A stretch of 35,693 nt of DNA, taken from an uncultured Actinomycetes bacterium (GTDB lineage Bacteria; Actinomycetota; Actinomycetes; Nanopelagicales; Nanopelagicaceae). The notes under the pieces are model-generated. The model was given only the letters and a program-made list of their open reading frames with translations, made no database searches and was not told the origin of the DNA. Of the stretch, positions 20,866 through 30,207 are shown in pieces (position 1 is the first letter of the stretch; each line of letters starts with the position of its first letter). The translations under genes were made by a program, and so were the position numbers. Where the stretch lies: the NCBI GenBank assembly GCA_903928745.1, contig CAIYRR010000054.1, positions 1-35,693 of the forward strand, given 5' to 3'.

Positions 20866-22946
20866 TGAGTTTTTACCTTCGTGGTTGGTGAAATCACTGG
20901 TAACCCTTTTGGCGGGCCTGAAGGATAGATCGCTTTAGTTGGATCAACCGTTGATCCAGTAACGCCAAACAATGTTTGGTAAATTTTTCGAACTCCGACA
21001 GCGCTAGTAGATGCTCCGAAACCACCTTGGCTGACCATCATCACCACTGCGTATCGAGGTTTATTACTTGGTGCAAAAGAGGCAAACCAAGAAGTGTTGT
21101 CTTTCTTGGTTCCATTGGTATTTAATCCAAATACTTCTGCAGTTCCAGTCTTTCCACTGACGGGTACGGGAAAGCCAATAAAAGAGCCAGCCGCTGTACC
21201 GCTGACAACCACTTGATGTAGCGCGTCTTGAAGGAATGCAATCGTCGATGAACTCGCACCGATTTTGCCTAAGGCAACTGGGGTAATTTCCTTGATTACT
21301 TTGCCATTTGTTCCCACCACTGCGCGACCTACTGTTGGCTGCCAGATTGTTCCGCCATTGGCGATTGCCGCATACATCTGCGTCAATTTCAACGGGGTAA
21401 TAACGGTGTCACCTTGGCCAATTGAGAAGTTCACAGCATCGCCGCCGCGAATCTTGTCACCGTCTAGGCAATTCTCATGAGCAAGAGCAATCAGAAATGG
21501 AGTGAGCTGGCTCTTCTTTGCACGTGTGGAGTAATTGCAGAAATAATTCTTGTTCTGCTTGTACCAATCAAGACGCCACTGACGATCGGGAACTCTACCG
21601 ACAGATTCAGAGGGCAGATCGATTCCTGTTTTTTGAGCCATTTGAAAACTTCTGGCAGCAGTAAAGAAATAATCTTTAGCATTTGACTTTGGAAAGAGCC
21701 CGCCATCTTTGAGCCATTGATCAAACGCAATTTGGTACCAAATCGTGTCGCATGAAATTGCGATGGCTTGTTTCATGGAAATCGTTCCCTGAGATTTACT
21801 CTCAAAGTTTTGGAAATCCCGATTTCCCACTTTCACACTTGCCGGACAGGAGTACGTGGCGTTCAAGTTGTATCCGGCTGCCGCAGCTGCAACCACTGAG
21901 ACTGCTTTGAAAGTCGAGGCTGGCGCGTATTGTCCTTGCAGTGCTCGTGAAAGTGCAGGTACGCCTTTTGCATCGCTAAATAAATCTTTCGCTTGCTGAA
22001 CCGTCAATCCCTTTTCCCAAATGTTGGGGTCATACGTTGGATAGGAAGCAATAGACAGAATTCGTCCAGTCTTTACATCCATAACAATCGCTGCACCAGA
22101 ATCTGCGCGATACCCACTCGCCCGTGCTCGAAGTACCGCATCTGCGAGTGCGCTCTCCGTTGATGCTTGCAGGCGAGCATCCAGACTCGTGACCAAATGA
22201 CTACCAGGTATTGGCAAAGTATTTCTTGATTCACTCGTTACTGATTCTTTTCGGTCCACGATAACTGTTTTGATTCCTGGTTTTCCACGCAGGTAAGTGT
22301 CATATTGCAACTCGAGTCCAGCTTTTCCTACTGATTCACTTCGGAAATATCTCGTCCCATTTAATCCGCTCAAGTCAGCTTCAGTGAGTGGGCCTACATA
22401 TCCCAATTCATGAGCTGCATTTACGCCTGCAAGACCTGGATAATTTCGGACGGCAACAGGCATTGAGTCGATACCCGGAAAGAGATCGGATCTTTCAACA
22501 ATTTGCAGCGCCTTATTTGGATCGGCATCTTTGGTAATGGGAATCGGTTGGTATCGAGTACCTGTCCAACACCCTGATTGATTGGCCTTAGGAAGTTCAC
22601 CACACAATCGAGTGCGCCTAAAAACATCTGCGTATTTCAAACCGAGGAGCTTTGATGTTCGTTTAAGAACTGCTGCTCCTTGATCTTTCTGCTTATCCAG
22701 AGTGCTTCTATCTACCGTGACTGCCAATCCCACACGATTGAGCGCCAAAGGGACGCCAGATGAATCAACAATGAGCCCACGTGTGGCAGGTGTGACAATA
22801 TCTCGGCTCTGAATACTCAGCGCAGCATCTCGATATTTGGCGCCAGCGCCCACCTGCAGATAAAAGAGGCGCCCAAAGAGAGCCAACATCAAAGAAAGAA
22901 TCAGAGTTTGAGTCACGAGCATACTTAAGCGAGTTCTCTGATTCAT
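20862..22946 (-). CDS. mrdA: Penicillin-binding protein 2 (class B transpeptidase)
   Basis: Crosslinks peptidoglycan in the elongation machinery with RodA. An N-terminal signal-anchor helix (LVTQTLILSLMLALFGRLFYLQV) is followed by the PBP dimer/pedestal domain (about 50-240). The transpeptidase domain has SxxK Ser344-Thr-Phe-Lys347, SxN-type Ser398-Cys-Asp400 and Lys599-Thr-Gly601. At 694 aa it is somewhat longer than E. coli PBP2, with a short Pro-rich C-terminal end. Both ends overlap their neighbours by ATGA (mreD before, rodA after), which is strong translational coupling. Confidence 0.95.
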   Translation of the reverse strand: MNQRTRLSMLVTQTLILSLMLALFGRLFYLQVGAGAKYRDAALSIQSRDIVTPATRGLIVDSSGVPLALNRVGLAVTVDRSTLDKQKDQGAAVLKRTSKLLGLKYADVFRRTRLCGELPKANQSGCWTGTRYQPIPITKDADPNKALQIVERSDLFPGIDSMPVAVRNYPGLAGVNAAHELGYVGPLTEADLSGLNGTRYFRSESVGKAGLELQYDTYLRGKPGIKTVIVDRKESVTSESRNTLPIPGSHLVTSLDARLQASTESALADAVLRARASGYRADSGAAIVMDVKTGRILSIASYPTYDPNIWEKGLTVQQAKDLFSDAKGVPALSRALQGQYAPASTFKAVSVVAAAAAGYNLNATYSCPASVKVGNRDFQNFESKSQGTISMKQAIAISCDTIWYQIAFDQWLKDGGLFPKSNAKDYFFTAARSFQMAQKTGIDLPSESVGRVPDRQWRLDWYKQNKNYFCNYSTRAKKSQLTPFLIALAHENCLDGDKIRGGDAVNFSIGQGDTVITPLKLTQMYAAIANGGTIWQPTVGRAVVGTNGKVIKEITPVALGKIGASSSTIAFLQDALHQVVVSGTAAGSFIGFPVPVSGKTGTAEVFGLNTNGTKKDNTSWFASFAPSNKPRYAVVMMVSQGGFGASTSAVGVRKIYQTLFGVTGSTVDPTKAIYPSGPPKGLPVISPTTKVKTQ

Positions 22947-23464
22947 TTGAATTCACGGCTTTCAAAAATATTTCCATGTAAGCGCGAAATGATCGGCAAT
23001 AAGAAAGGAGTGACTGCCAGCGACCACAGTCCATTTCCGAGAACGGTTTTCACTAACTGGAAGGTGCTTCCGAAGTCCATGCCAAGAAGAGCCCCAGTAC
23101 CAATGTAAAACAACAACGTTGCGCAAACACCCACTGCAACGATCACAACCAGACTCAATGGGCTCGCACGAAAACTGTCATCTCCATATCGCAAATACGC
23201 AATGCCAAAACCCGTGACAATCAAGACAAGAGTCCATTGGCCCACGGGGCCTTGCGAATGAGGTGCAACGTCTAGAAGAAAACCAGCGCCAAAACCGACT
23301 AGCGCACCTGTTTCAGGTGTACTCAATGCGCACCATCCAAGGGTGAAAATTAGGAAAACTGAAAATCCTCCAATGGGAAGATGAATCTGATTCATAATCG
23401 TTTCTTGAAGCAGGAAAACAACTAGAAAGATTGGTGCGCTCAGGAGATTCTTACGGGTATTCAA
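22943..23464 (-). CDS. mreD: MreD, elongation-complex membrane protein
   Basis: Small polytopic protein linking MreC to MreB and RodA/PBP2. The 173 aa contain four or five hydrophobic segments and few conserved residues, as usual for MreD. The best start is TTG 23464, five nt after the mreC stop, because it retains the whole first membrane segment (LLSAPIFLVVFLLQETIM). The next ATG would cut it off. No strong ribosome site is seen, so translation is probably coupled to mreC. The stop overlaps the mrdA ATG by 4 nt. Confidence 0.85.
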   Translation of the reverse strand: MNTRKNLLSAPIFLVVFLLQETIMNQIHLPIGGFSVFLIFTLGWCALSTPETGALVGFGAGFLLDVAPHSQGPVGQWTLVLIVTGFGIAYLRYGDDSFRASPLSLVVIVAVGVCATLLFYIGTGALLGMDFGSTFQLVKTVLGNGLWSLAVTPFLLPIISRLHGNIFESREFK

Positions 23465-23469
23465 AGTAT

Positions 23470-24405
23470 CTACTTTGTTGGGCTGGCACTTGGAGTCGGC
23501 GTGGGTGTTACAAATATTGTGACCGTCGGGGTTGGAGTTGGTACGGGCGCTTTCGGCACGAGTGCATCACGGGGATCTGCGGCAGGTGCTTTGATTACAA
23601 CGCCGACCACACCTAAAGAATTCATATGCGCGTAATACTTCACGCTAGCCATTTGCGAAACGGAACCTGCGGAATTTGAAACTGAGGTAACCAATCCGAC
23701 GGGCACTCCAGGAACAAAGGGTTTATTTGCTTGGCTTCCTCTTGCAACGAGCGCGTCACCAACTTTTACTGAGCTTTGACTATCGAGCAGTTGCAAAACC
23801 GCGTGGTCGGTTCCTTGCCCGGAAAGTATTCCGATCTGTTGAGTCCCTGCAATGCGAACTCCAACCCGAAATGCAGGATCCGATGCCAACATCACAAGGG
23901 CTGTGCTCGGATAGACAACTTTCACCACTCCAACAAGTCCCTCTCCGCAAATAACGGTCATGTCTCTTGTGAGGTGCATATTCGCGCCAGCATCAATAGT
24001 TATCGTCTGAGAAAATGAAGTTGCTGATCCTTGTGAAATAACTTTGGCGTTAACAATTTTGTAGCCCGCAGTGCCAGCCAAATCCAAAATTGATTTCAGT
24101 GCTTTTATTTGAGCATCTTGACCTTTGTGCGCAATCAGCGTCGTGCGCAACTTCGCATTCTGATCTTCAAGTTTCTTTAACTTGGCACGAGTACGACCCA
24201 GGTGAGCGACATCAGAGAAGAAATTTCCCAATGGAGAATATGCAGAACTCGCTACTCGCTCGAAAGGTGCCAGAATTGTTTGGGCGCCATTTCTCAATCC
24301 ACTCATCACTTGGACGCCACGCAAGTCCAAAGTGATGAAAAAGAGCGAGGTCACAATAAGTGTGACGAGCAAGAGACGACTTCTATTGTCGCCGCTACGT
24401 CGCAT
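23470..24405 (-). CDS. mreC: MreC, rod-shape-determining protein
   Basis: Bitopic scaffold that activates the RodA-PBP2 synthase. N-terminal membrane helix at about 10-27 (LLLVTLIVTSLFFITLDL), a coiled coil at about 70-105 (TRAKLKKLEDQNAKLRTTL), then the two-barrel extracytoplasmic domain with VISQGSATSFSQTITIDAG. The C-terminal 40 residues are a Pro/Thr/Ser tail (PTPTPTV, TPTPTPSASPTK), presumably disordered and outside the cell. The start ATG is 10 nt after the mreB stop, in the order mreB-mreC-mreD. Confidence 0.93.
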   Translation of the reverse strand: MRRSGDNRSRLLLVTLIVTSLFFITLDLRGVQVMSGLRNGAQTILAPFERVASSAYSPLGNFFSDVAHLGRTRAKLKKLEDQNAKLRTTLIAHKGQDAQIKALKSILDLAGTAGYKIVNAKVISQGSATSFSQTITIDAGANMHLTRDMTVICGEGLVGVVKVVYPSTALVMLASDPAFRVGVRIAGTQQIGILSGQGTDHAVLQLLDSQSSVKVGDALVARGSQANKPFVPGVPVGLVTSVSNSAGSVSQMASVKYYAHMNSLGVVGVVIKAPAADPRDALVPKAPVPTPTPTVTIFVTPTPTPSASPTK

Positions 24406-24415
24406 CAGAAAACGC

Positions 24416-25447
24416 CTATCGGCGAGGTTCGGAGATTAAGACCTTCTCTAAAGCCTCGAACTCCTCAATACATTTACCCGAACCTTCAACAACTGCGTCC
24501 AGTGGTCGCTCGGCAACGTGAATGGGCATTCCCGTCTCGCGACGAAGACGCTCATCAAGTCCACGCAGAAGTGCTCCGCCACCTGTGAGAACAATGCCTC
24601 GGTCGATGAGATCGCTAGCAAGCTCTGGTGGCGTCTTATCCAACGTACTCTTAACAGCATTGATGATTGCGTTAACTGGCTCTTCAATAGCTTTGCGAAT
24701 TTCCGCGGCCGAAACAACAATGCGCTTTGGAAGTCCTGTGGCCAAATCGCGACCGCGAATTTCTGCATCAGGCTCATCAGGAAGTGCACATGCAGAACCA
24801 ATGGCCATCTTAATTTCTTCAGCGGTGCGCTCTCCTAGAAGCAATGAGTACTCACGCTTGACCCAGTGAATGATCGCTTGATCAAGGGCATCGCCACCTA
24901 CGCGGATAGAAAGTGCGGTAACGATTCCGCCCAAAGAAATAACGGCAACTTCAGTTGTTCCGCCACCAATATCAACAACCATGTTGCCCATTGGTTCGTG
25001 GATAGGAAGTCCTGCACCAATTGCTGCAGCCATTGGTTCTTCAATGATGTACACCTTGCGTGCACCTGCTGCATATCCGGCATCTTTCACTGCGCGCTGT
25101 TCTACGCCGGTAATACCGGATGGAACGCAGACAACAATTCTTGGCTTTGCAAGATAACGGCGACGATGAACTTTTTGAATAAAATAACGAAGCATGCGCT
25201 CGGTCGTTTCAAAGTCTGCGATAACTCCATCTTTCAATGGACGAATTGCGACGATGTTACCTGGCGTACTTCCGATCATGCGCTTGGCTTCAAGTCCAAC
25301 TGCCAAGATTGCGCCAGTATCTTGATTGATGGCGACAACACTTGGCTCGTTGAGAACGATGCCACGACCGCGTACATAAACCAAAGTATTTGCCGTACCT
25401 AGATCAACGGCCATATCTCGACCAATAAAGGACATCTTGCTACTCAT
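24416..25447 (-). CDS. mreB: MreB, actin-like cell-shape protein
   Basis: Forms membrane filaments that orient lateral wall synthesis. The 343 aa actin/Hsp70 fold shows phosphate-1 [13 protein letters not shown] near residue 15 and phosphate-2 [17 protein letters not shown] near 160. The connect regions [13 protein letters not shown] and [13 protein letters not shown] are also seen. ATG 25447 follows the ndk TAA with no gap, with GGGGAG 6 nt upstream. A full mreBCD-mrdA-rodA set indicates a cell that elongates by lateral insertion, unlike polar-growing mycobacteria that lack MreB. Confidence 0.97.
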   Translation of the reverse strand: MSSKMSFIGRDMAVDLGTANTLVYVRGRGIVLNEPSVVAINQDTGAILAVGLEAKRMIGSTPGNIVAIRPLKDGVIADFETTERMLRYFIQKVHRRRYLAKPRIVVCVPSGITGVEQRAVKDAGYAAGARKVYIIEEPMAAAIGAGLPIHEPMGNMVVDIGGGTTEVAVISLGGIVTALSIRVGGDALDQAIIHWVKREYSLLLGERTAEEIKMAIGSACALPDEPDAEIRGRDLATGLPKRIVVSAAEIRKAIEEPVNAIINAVKSTLDKTPPELASDLIDRGIVLTGGGALLRGLDERLRRETGMPIHVAERPLDAVVEGSGKCIEEFEALEKVLISEPRR

Positions 25448-25885
25448 TTATTTCTCCCCGATAAATTGGCCTGGAAAAAAGATTTCGATTTCACGTTGTG
25501 CTGAATCAACCGAATCAGAACCGTGAACGAGATTTTGAAGCACCTTCGTTCCTTGATCTCGTGCGAGATCTCCACGGATTGTTCCTGGTGCAGCCACGGT
25601 CGGATCAGTTACTCCAGCGAGTGAACGGAAACCTTCGATAACGCGGTTGCCTTCTGCGACGATTGCAACGAGAGGGCCTGACATCATAAATTCAACAAGC
25701 GGCGTATAAAAAGGTTTTCCAACGTGCTCTGCGTAGTGACGCTCAAGTAACGCGTGATCAGCTTGCAACATTCGCAGTGCTACTACCGCGTAACCTTTTG
25801 CTTCGATTCGGGAAATTACTTCGCCAACGAGGCCGCGACGCACGCCATCAGGCTTAACTAGTACAAGGGTTCTCTCGGAGTTCAC
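25448..25885 (-). CDS. ndk: Nucleoside diphosphate kinase
   Basis: Transfers the gamma phosphate from ATP to other NDPs through a phospho-His intermediate. RTLVLVKPDGVRRGLVGEVI opens the protein, and the active-site His121 is in NLVHGSDS. RGDLARD and REIEIFFP complete the family pattern; 145 aa is slightly long. GTG 25885 has only Gs immediately before it and a TAGACT hexamer ending 6 nt upstream, so it appears leaderless. DUF4233 ends 25 nt upstream, in the conserved folC-DUF4233-ndk order. Confidence 0.97.
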   Translation of the reverse strand: MNSERTLVLVKPDGVRRGLVGEVISRIEAKGYAVVALRMLQADHALLERHYAEHVGKPFYTPLVEFMMSGPLVAIVAEGNRVIEGFRSLAGVTDPTVAAPGTIRGDLARDQGTKVLQNLVHGSDSVDSAQREIEIFFPGQFIGEK

Positions 25886-25891
25886 CCCCAG

Positions 25892-25897
25892 AGTCTA
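25892..25897 (-). promoter_or_regulatory. -10 hexamer of a candidate leaderless ndk promoter
   Basis: TAGACT, then CTGGGG, then the ndk GTG. No recognisable -35 is found 17-18 nt upstream. The same TAGACT-plus-6 arrangement precedes valS. Confidence 0.4.
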
Positions 25898-25910
25898 ATA
25901 GGTGGCGAGG

Positions 25911-26243
25911 CTATTGGCTCCCCGGCCCTGCCAATAAGGCCGCCCGCGCAGCTTCACCCTTGCGACCGACCACAATCGCGCAAATCCACAATCCAGCGAA
26001 AAGGGCTCCCAGGAAAAACATAGGGGTGACAAACACTCCATAAGCCACCGCCGCAATCTGCAGGGCAGATCCCAGAATCCAACCGAATTTCGATTTCAAC
26101 ATTCCGCCAGCAAGAATGAACAAGATTGCGATGATTGCGCCAGAAATGATGACGGGGGTGCTTTCATGTTTGCCAGCAAGAAGCAGGGCAAATCCCATGA
26201 TCATTGATTCCATAATTAATACGGCTGCGCCTAAGACTCTCAC
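25911..26243 (-). CDS. DUF4233 family membrane protein
   Basis: A 110-aa protein with four hydrophobic segments (about 2-22, 31-49, 53-71, 74-93) and a short positively charged C-terminus. This is the actinobacterial DUF4233 family, recognised mainly by its conserved place between folC and ndk. Function is unknown. The GTG start overlaps the folC stop by 4 nt (GTGA), so it is coupled to folate synthesis genes. The location may reflect operon history rather than a shared pathway. Confidence 0.8.
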   Translation of the reverse strand: MRVLGAAVLIMESMIMGFALLLAGKHESTPVIISGAIIAILFILAGGMLKSKFGWILGSALQIAAVAYGVFVTPMFFLGALFAGLWICAIVVGRKGEAARAALLAGPGSQ

Positions 26244-27595
26244 TCGTCTTCACCCGGACTTGAAAGTTTCTTGAGAATTACACGAGCTTCTCCGACAGTG
26301 ACAACCGAACCAGTAATGACAATCCCGACGCTCTCCTCTTTCGATGGGCGGCGAGAATCTGTAATCGCCAAAGTAATTGCCGCGCGAATATTCTCCGCAG
26401 ATTTAATACGGTCTGCGCCGAAAACGGATTCAGCTAATTCAAGAAGTTCTGAAACTGGCATTGCGCGAGGCGACGTACTTTGCGTAACAACAAGCGAATT
26501 AATAATCGGCTCAAGTTCGCGCAAAATTCCTTCTACATCTTTATCGGCAAAGGCTGCAAAGATTCCGATAACTTCATCGAATGTAAATTCGCTTTCAAGT
26601 GTCTCTGCAAGTGCTTTGGCGCCGTGCGGATTGTGAGCCGCGTCAAGAATGATCGTAGGTTCACGGAAAACTACTTCGCACCGACCGGGAGATGTCACTG
26701 AGGCAAAACCTATGCGTACTGCTTCAAGGTCTAACTCTTGTCCCCCGAAAAATGCACTTACTGCCGCAAGTGCACTCGCCGCATTCGCACCTTGATGTTT
26801 GCCGTGAAGTGGCAAGAAGATATCTTCATAGACAATTTCGCCGATCGTAATCGACAAGAGTTGACCGCCTACTGCCAGCGCTCGGGAAGAAAGTGAGAAT
26901 TCGATTCCTTCTCGGGCAACGCTGGCACCAACAGCTTGTGCACGTTTGAGAAGTTCAACAGCGGCTTCTGGTTCTTGGCGAGCCAAAACAACGGACGAAC
27001 CTTCTTTGATGATCCCCGCTTTGGCTTGGGCAATCTCGGTCAATGTCGTTCCAAGATAATTCATGTGATCAAAACCAATGGGAGTAATTACGCTCACCGC
27101 TGCCTCGACAACATTGGATGCATCCCACTCTCCGCCTAATCCGCATTCAATGATTCCGATGTCGACGGGGAATTCGGCAAATGCTACGAACGCGATTGCA
27201 GTAATAACTTCGAAATAGGACAAGGGAGTGTCAAACTTCTCATCCATAAGATCTACATAAGCGGCGATGTCGTTATAAGAATAAATAAAGTCACCCGCAC
27301 TAATCGGCTCGCCATTAATTGCAATTCGCTCGAGAACACTCTCTAAATGTGGGCTCGTGAAACGTCCAGTACGAAGCCCCATAGCCGATAAAAGAGCGTC
27401 AATCATTCGCGATGTAGTGGTTTTCCCATTTGTGCCGGCAACGTGAATTGTTGGGTAGGAAAGTTGCGGAGACCCCAACATGTCAACAAGTGCAGCAATA
27501 CGTGTCAGAGAAGGCTCAATATCCGTCTCAGGCCAGCGAGCGGCAAGTGCTTTTTCTATGGCTTCTAGTCGCGCCTGATCTTGGGCTGAACTCAT
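26240..27595 (-). CDS. folC: Folylpolyglutamate synthase / dihydrofolate synthase
   Basis: Adds glutamate to dihydropteroate and polyglutamate tails to folates (Mur-ligase superfamily). The P-loop [11 protein letters not shown] lies at residues 54-64, followed by [12 protein letters not shown] and the C-terminal domain with [15 protein letters not shown]. The length of 451 aa is normal. The start ATG overlaps the valS stop by 4 nt and the stop overlaps the DUF4233 start. Whether it does both reactions or only one cannot be decided from sequence. Confidence 0.95.
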   Translation of the reverse strand: MSSAQDQARLEAIEKALAARWPETDIEPSLTRIAALVDMLGSPQLSYPTIHVAGTNGKTTTSRMIDALLSAMGLRTGRFTSPHLESVLERIAINGEPISAGDFIYSYNDIAAYVDLMDEKFDTPLSYFEVITAIAFVAFAEFPVDIGIIECGLGGEWDASNVVEAAVSVITPIGFDHMNYLGTTLTEIAQAKAGIIKEGSSVVLARQEPEAAVELLKRAQAVGASVAREGIEFSLSSRALAVGGQLLSITIGEIVYEDIFLPLHGKHQGANAASALAAVSAFFGGQELDLEAVRIGFASVTSPGRCEVVFREPTIILDAAHNPHGAKALAETLESEFTFDEVIGIFAAFADKDVEGILRELEPIINSLVVTQSTSPRAMPVSELLELAESVFGADRIKSAENIRAAITLAITDSRRPSKEESVGIVITGSVVTVGEARVILKKLSSPGEDE

Positions 27596-30171
27596 GCGCT
27601 TGGCAACTGCGCGAGTTGCGATGTGATGCGTTCGATCTCTGCATCTGTCTTCGCTAATCGTTCTCGAATTTCAACGACGACATTCTCTGGAGCTTTAGCC
27701 ATGAAGTTCTCGTTACTCAATTTAACGTTCGCAGTTTCGCGATCCTTTGTGGCGGTCGCTAAGTCCTTGGTTAGACGAGCGCGCTCGGCAACAACGTCCA
27801 CGCTTCCTGTCAGATCGAGTTCGACTTTAATCGAACCGATTTCAACATTAGCACTGGCAACAAAGTCATCACCGGCCGGATCAATTCTTAGAACAAACCT
27901 CATCGCACTTTCATAAGGAGCCAACTCAGCAGGTGCGATGAAACGGCCAGGGATTTTTAAGCTTGTTTTGATACCTTGATCGCTTCTGAAACGACGAACT
28001 TCAGTAATGATTTCTTGTACTTGGTTAACTAATTTCGCACCATTTGGATCCACGTGCGAAGAATAATTCTTAGGCCACTCGGCAATAACAAGAGATTCTC
28101 CCCCGGTGAATGCCGTCCACAATTCCTCAGTGATGAATGGCATAACAGGATGCATTAAACGCAAGAGTTGGTCCAGAACGAATCCGAGTACGCGTTTAGA
28201 GGATGTTACATCTCCACTTGCGAATGCCTCTTTGGAAAGTTCAAGATACCAATCGCATAAATCATCCCAAGCAAAGTGATAAATCGTTTCGCATGCACGA
28301 GCGAATTCATATTTTTCAAAGAGCGCATCAACTTCGGTAACTGTTTCATTGAGGCGGCTTAGGATCCAGCGATCGATGGCATTGAGTGAGTCAAAAGGCG
28401 GAAGATCTCCTTCAACGTTTGCACCGTTCATGATCGCAAAACGAGTGGCATTCCAAAGCTTGGTTGCGAAATTTCGAGACCCTGCAACCCACTCTTCGGC
28501 GAGAGCCTGATCACTGCCTGGGTTTGCACCACGTGCAAGAGTGAAACGCAATGCATCTGCGCCGTATTTGTCCATGAATTCGATTGGGTCAATTGTGTTT
28601 CCACGGCTCTTGCTCATTTTCTTGCCAAATTTATCGCGCACTAAACCGTGAAGAACAATGGTGTCGAATGGAATTTCGCCATCCATTGCAAAGAGACCAA
28701 AGATCATCATGCGTGCGACCCAGAAAAAGAGAATGTCATAACCTGTGATGAGGACGCTCGTTGGATAGAACTTCTTGAGATCCGCCGTCTGTTCTGGCCA
28801 TCCCAATGTAGAAAAAGGCCACAGCGCTGAAGAAAACCAGGTATCTAGAACATCGGGATCTTGCGTGTAACCCGCAGGAGCTATTTCGCCAGGACCCACA
28901 ACAATCACTTCATCATTGGGTCCATACCAAACAGGAATTCGATGGCCCCACCACAATTGGCGCGAGATGCACCAATCGTGCATGTTGTCGACCCAATCAA
29001 AATAACGTGGCGCTAATTCAGGTGGTTCAATTTTTACTCGACCATCGCGGACAGCGTCACCCGCTGCTTTAGCTAGTGACTCAACTTTTACGAACCATTG
29101 TTTGGAAAGACGTGGCTCCACCGTCGTATCGCAACGTTGGCAATGTCCGACAGCGTGAATATATGGGCGCTTCTCAGCAACTATGCGACCTTCTGCGCGA
29201 AGTGCTTCAACGACTGCTTTACGTGCATCAAATCGATCCATGCCATCAAATTGCGTACCGGTATTAATTACTCGGCCCTCAGTGTCAAGAATCGAAAGAT
29301 TTTCCAAATTGTGGCGTTGACCAATATCAAAGTCGTTGGTGTCATGTGCAGGAGTAACTTTTACGGCACCGGTACCAAATGCGGGATCAACGTGTGCATC
29401 CGCAACGATCGGAATCAAACGATTAACTAAAGGAACCATCACGCTCTTACCGATCAAATGCGCATAGCGTTCGTCTTCAGGATGAACTGCAACTGCCGTG
29501 TCGCCCAACATTGTTTCTGCGCGAGTCGTCGCGACAACAATTGCGTCACCGCCCTCCCCGTATCGAATTGAAACAAGTTCGCCATTGTCATCACTGTGTT
29601 CAACTTCAATATCTGAGAGCGCAGTAAGACAGCGAGGACACCAGTTAATGATGCGCTCTGCGCGATAGATGAGTTCGGCTTCATAAAGTTTTTTGAAAAT
29701 AGTGAGAACGGCTTGCGAGAGCCCCTCATCCATAGTGAACGCTTCACGAGACCAATCAACGCCATCTCCAAGACGGCGCATCTGTCCTAGAATCGCTCCG
29801 CCAGATTCGGCTTTCCACTGCCAAACTTTCGCCACAAATTCTTCGCGCCCTAAGTCGTGGCGGGATAAACCTTGCAAGGCCAACTGTTTTTCAACAACAT
29901 TTTGTGTGGCGATTCCAGCATGATCCATGCCAGGTAACCAGAGCGCTTCAAAACCTTTCATCCGCTTCATACGGGTGAGCGAATCTTGCAGCGTGTGATC
30001 AAGAGCGTGACCCATATGTAGGACGCCCGTGACATTGGGAGGAGGGATAACAATCGTGAAAGGGGGCTTATCCGAGGTGGCATCAGCCGTGAAATACCCA
30101 GCAGCAATCCACTTTTCATAGAGTGGAGATTCGATCTCTGCAGGCGTGAAAACTGGTGGCAATTCCCTCAT
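27592..30171 (-). CDS. valS: Valyl-tRNA synthetase
   Basis: Class I synthetase that charges tRNA(Val). HIGH-type motif HMGH at residues 52-55 within [17 protein letters not shown]. The editing CP1 domain ([21 protein letters not shown]) lies around 212-235. KMSKS is at 518-522. The anticodon-binding domain follows, then a C-terminal Glu/Lys/Arg coiled-coil arm. The 859 aa are standard. ATG 30171 is preceded by CCCTCC, which is the opposite of a Shine-Dalgarno, and TAGACT ends 6 nt upstream, so a leaderless start is likely. The product also sets charged Val-tRNA level, the likely signal for the ilvB attenuator. Confidence 0.97.
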   Translation of the reverse strand: MRELPPVFTPAEIESPLYEKWIAAGYFTADATSDKPPFTIVIPPPNVTGVLHMGHALDHTLQDSLTRMKRMKGFEALWLPGMDHAGIATQNVVEKQLALQGLSRHDLGREEFVAKVWQWKAESGGAILGQMRRLGDGVDWSREAFTMDEGLSQAVLTIFKKLYEAELIYRAERIINWCPRCLTALSDIEVEHSDDNGELVSIRYGEGGDAIVVATTRAETMLGDTAVAVHPEDERYAHLIGKSVMVPLVNRLIPIVADAHVDPAFGTGAVKVTPAHDTNDFDIGQRHNLENLSILDTEGRVINTGTQFDGMDRFDARKAVVEALRAEGRIVAEKRPYIHAVGHCQRCDTTVEPRLSKQWFVKVESLAKAAGDAVRDGRVKIEPPELAPRYFDWVDNMHDWCISRQLWWGHRIPVWYGPNDEVIVVGPGEIAPAGYTQDPDVLDTWFSSALWPFSTLGWPEQTADLKKFYPTSVLITGYDILFFWVARMMIFGLFAMDGEIPFDTIVLHGLVRDKFGKKMSKSRGNTIDPIEFMDKYGADALRFTLARGANPGSDQALAEEWVAGSRNFATKLWNATRFAIMNGANVEGDLPPFDSLNAIDRWILSRLNETVTEVDALFEKYEFARACETIYHFAWDDLCDWYLELSKEAFASGDVTSSKRVLGFVLDQLLRLMHPVMPFITEELWTAFTGGESLVIAEWPKNYSSHVDPNGAKLVNQVQEIITEVRRFRSDQGIKTSLKIPGRFIAPAELAPYESAMRFVLRIDPAGDDFVASANVEIGSIKVELDLTGSVDVVAERARLTKDLATATKDRETANVKLSNENFMAKAPENVVVEIRERLAKTDAEIERITSQLAQLPSA

Positions 30172-30177
30172 GGAGGG

Positions 30178-30207
30178 AGTCTAGATTATGCGCTCTTCTC
30201 TTCTGAA
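30178..30207 (-). promoter_or_regulatory. Candidate leaderless promoter of valS
   Basis: TTCAGA (-35-like, 30207-30202), an 18-nt spacer, TAGACT (30183-30178), six bases CCCTCC, then ATG. The -10 lies in the 14-nt gap after clpX; the -35 is inside the clpX 3' end. Confidence 0.5.
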
